64,000 nt of DNA from the NCBI RefSeq assembly GCF_000445065.1, contig NZ_ATHO01000167.1:1-64000 (forward strand), given 5' to 3'. Below the pieces are notes generated by a model. It was not told where the DNA came from. It searched no databases and saw nothing but the letters and a program-made list of their open reading frames with translations. Source of the stretch: Sphingobium quisquiliarum P25 (GTDB lineage Bacteria > Pseudomonadota > Alphaproteobacteria > Sphingomonadales > Sphingomonadaceae). Shown piece after piece: positions 63,357 through 64,000 of the stretch. Both the position numbers and the translations under genes were made by a program. Every line of letters starts with the position of its first letter. Position 1 is the stretch's first letter.

Positions 63357-64000
63357 CAGGCCGCGCCTTGCCCCGGCAGCCGCCGTTCGATGATCAGCGG
63401 GTCGTTGTCGCCGAGCCGGGCGATGGCGGCGGTCAGGTCCTGCCAGGGCTTGATATGGTTCGCCTGCCAGACGCGGGCCATGATGGTGGTGGACGAGGTC
63501 TGGAACCCCGCGATCCCGATCCGCGCGACGTCGCCCCAGCCGCCATCGGCGAATATCTCGTCGCGCACGGTCCAGCCCGTGCCGTCCCAGCGCAGCGCGC
63601 GATGGAAGCGGAAGGGCGCGTCCTTTCGTCCCGTCACCAATATCTTCTGGAGCAGCCGCCGGACGAGATCGGGGAAGAAGCGGCCGAGGCTGATCATGAT
63701 GCAGCGCAGGATGACCGACTTGAGCGGCGTCAGCAACGTCGCTTTCGCCCAGGCCATCTTGCCGATGACGGAGAGGCCTTCCGGCCCTTGGGCAATGTCG
63801 TAATCGCCCGCCAGATGCTGCACGGCCGTCTTGCCGTCATGCGTCTGGATCGACACGCCGCTGTCGGCAAGGGTCAGGCGGGCGCCGGAGAAAAGCTGAA
63901 AGGCGCCGCCCTGGCGCAGACCACAATAGAGCGTCTGGTCCGCCTTGCGGTCAACCAGCATTCCGGCGCGCGGGAAGTAGGCGGAGGGGGCGGGGGAGGG
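63356..64000 (-). CDS. hypothetical protein, N-terminus outside the window
   Basis: The frame is open from the right edge to a stop at 63356-63358, at least 214 codons. The first internal ATG is at 63961, but codons before it (…YFPRAG) continue in frame, so the true start is probably beyond the window. The visible part is beta-rich at its start (FQLFSGARLTLADSGVSIQTHDGKTAVQHLAGDY), then helical. I do not recognise the family. It is translationally coupled to the flippase-like gene. Confidence 0.55.
   Translation of the reverse strand, partial: PSPAPSAYFPRAGMLVDRKADQTLYCGLRQGGAFQLFSGARLTLADSGVSIQTHDGKTAVQHLAGDYDIAQGPEGLSVIGKMAWAKATLLTPLKSVILRCIMISLGRFFPDLVRRLLQKILVTGRKDAPFRFHRALRWDGTGWTVRDEIFADGGWGDVARIGIAGFQTSSTTIMARVWQANHIKPWQDLTAAIARLGDNDPLIIERRLPGQGAA

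Overview
The window is chromosomal DNA of a high-GC alphaproteobacterium, most likely a sphingomonad (Sphingobium/Sphingomonas group). Four things point there: the nuo-birA-coaX-rnj order; a circularly permuted two-piece tmRNA gene whose tag reads ANDNEALALAA; a LexA box of the alphaproteobacterial GTTC-N7-GTTC type; and EcfG-type (GGAAC-N16-CGTT) general-stress promoters. Genes are tightly packed, with many 4-nt ATGA overlaps. Genus assignment is inference.

Layout. 1-13.3 kb: respiratory complex I operon (3' end of nuoC, then nuoD to nuoN), followed by birA, coaX, rnj and a DUF1467 gene (to 16.7 kb). 16.7-17.3 kb: decayed cation-diffusion-facilitator gene. 17.4-24.3 kb: a putative polarity/signalling locus with a TipN-like coiled-coil membrane protein, diverging from an Hpt-like protein, a nucleotidyltransferase-like/membrane fusion, a DUF2336-like protein and a histidine-kinase-like protein. 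Both phosphorelay-type proteins lack the phospho-accepting histidine. 24.3-34.5 kb: gltX-gltA, comEC, lexA with its SOS box, a small Gln/Gly-rich stress gene, and trpG-trpD-trpC-moaC-moeA. 34.6-36.0 kb: two stress-type genes (DUF6766, hemerythrin) and ssrA (tmRNA).

36.0-56.1 kb holds what I consider the most interesting unit. A secreted TPR-like protein, a beta-helix lipoprotein with a TonB-dependent receptor, a CYTH-CHAD (polyphosphate/triphosphate) protein, a 2OG-Fe(II) oxygenase and a complete type II secretion operon (gspC to gspN plus prepilin peptidase) lie together. Two of the promoters, upstream of the lipoprotein and of gspC, carry four consecutive 11-bp-phased repeats that look like tandem Pho boxes. 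I propose a phosphate-starvation scavenging and secretion island. The pseudopilin genes are also odd: gspH and gspJ share a nearly identical 133-bp 5' segment, and gspG, H, I and J have long, repeat-derived leader peptides.

56.2-64.0 kb: envelope/glycan-type genes. These are an alkaline-phosphatase-fold transferase, a small membrane protein, a NoeA-like methyltransferase and a CDP-glycerol glycerophosphotransferase-like protein on the plus strand. Converging on them are a polytopic membrane protein, a flippase-like (LPG synthase TM-type) protein and a partial gene running off the end.

REP-like palindromes of a 'CCGTTCG...CGAACGG' family sit between genes inside the nuo and gsp operons. I saw no rRNA, tRNA, CRISPR array, transposase or phage gene.
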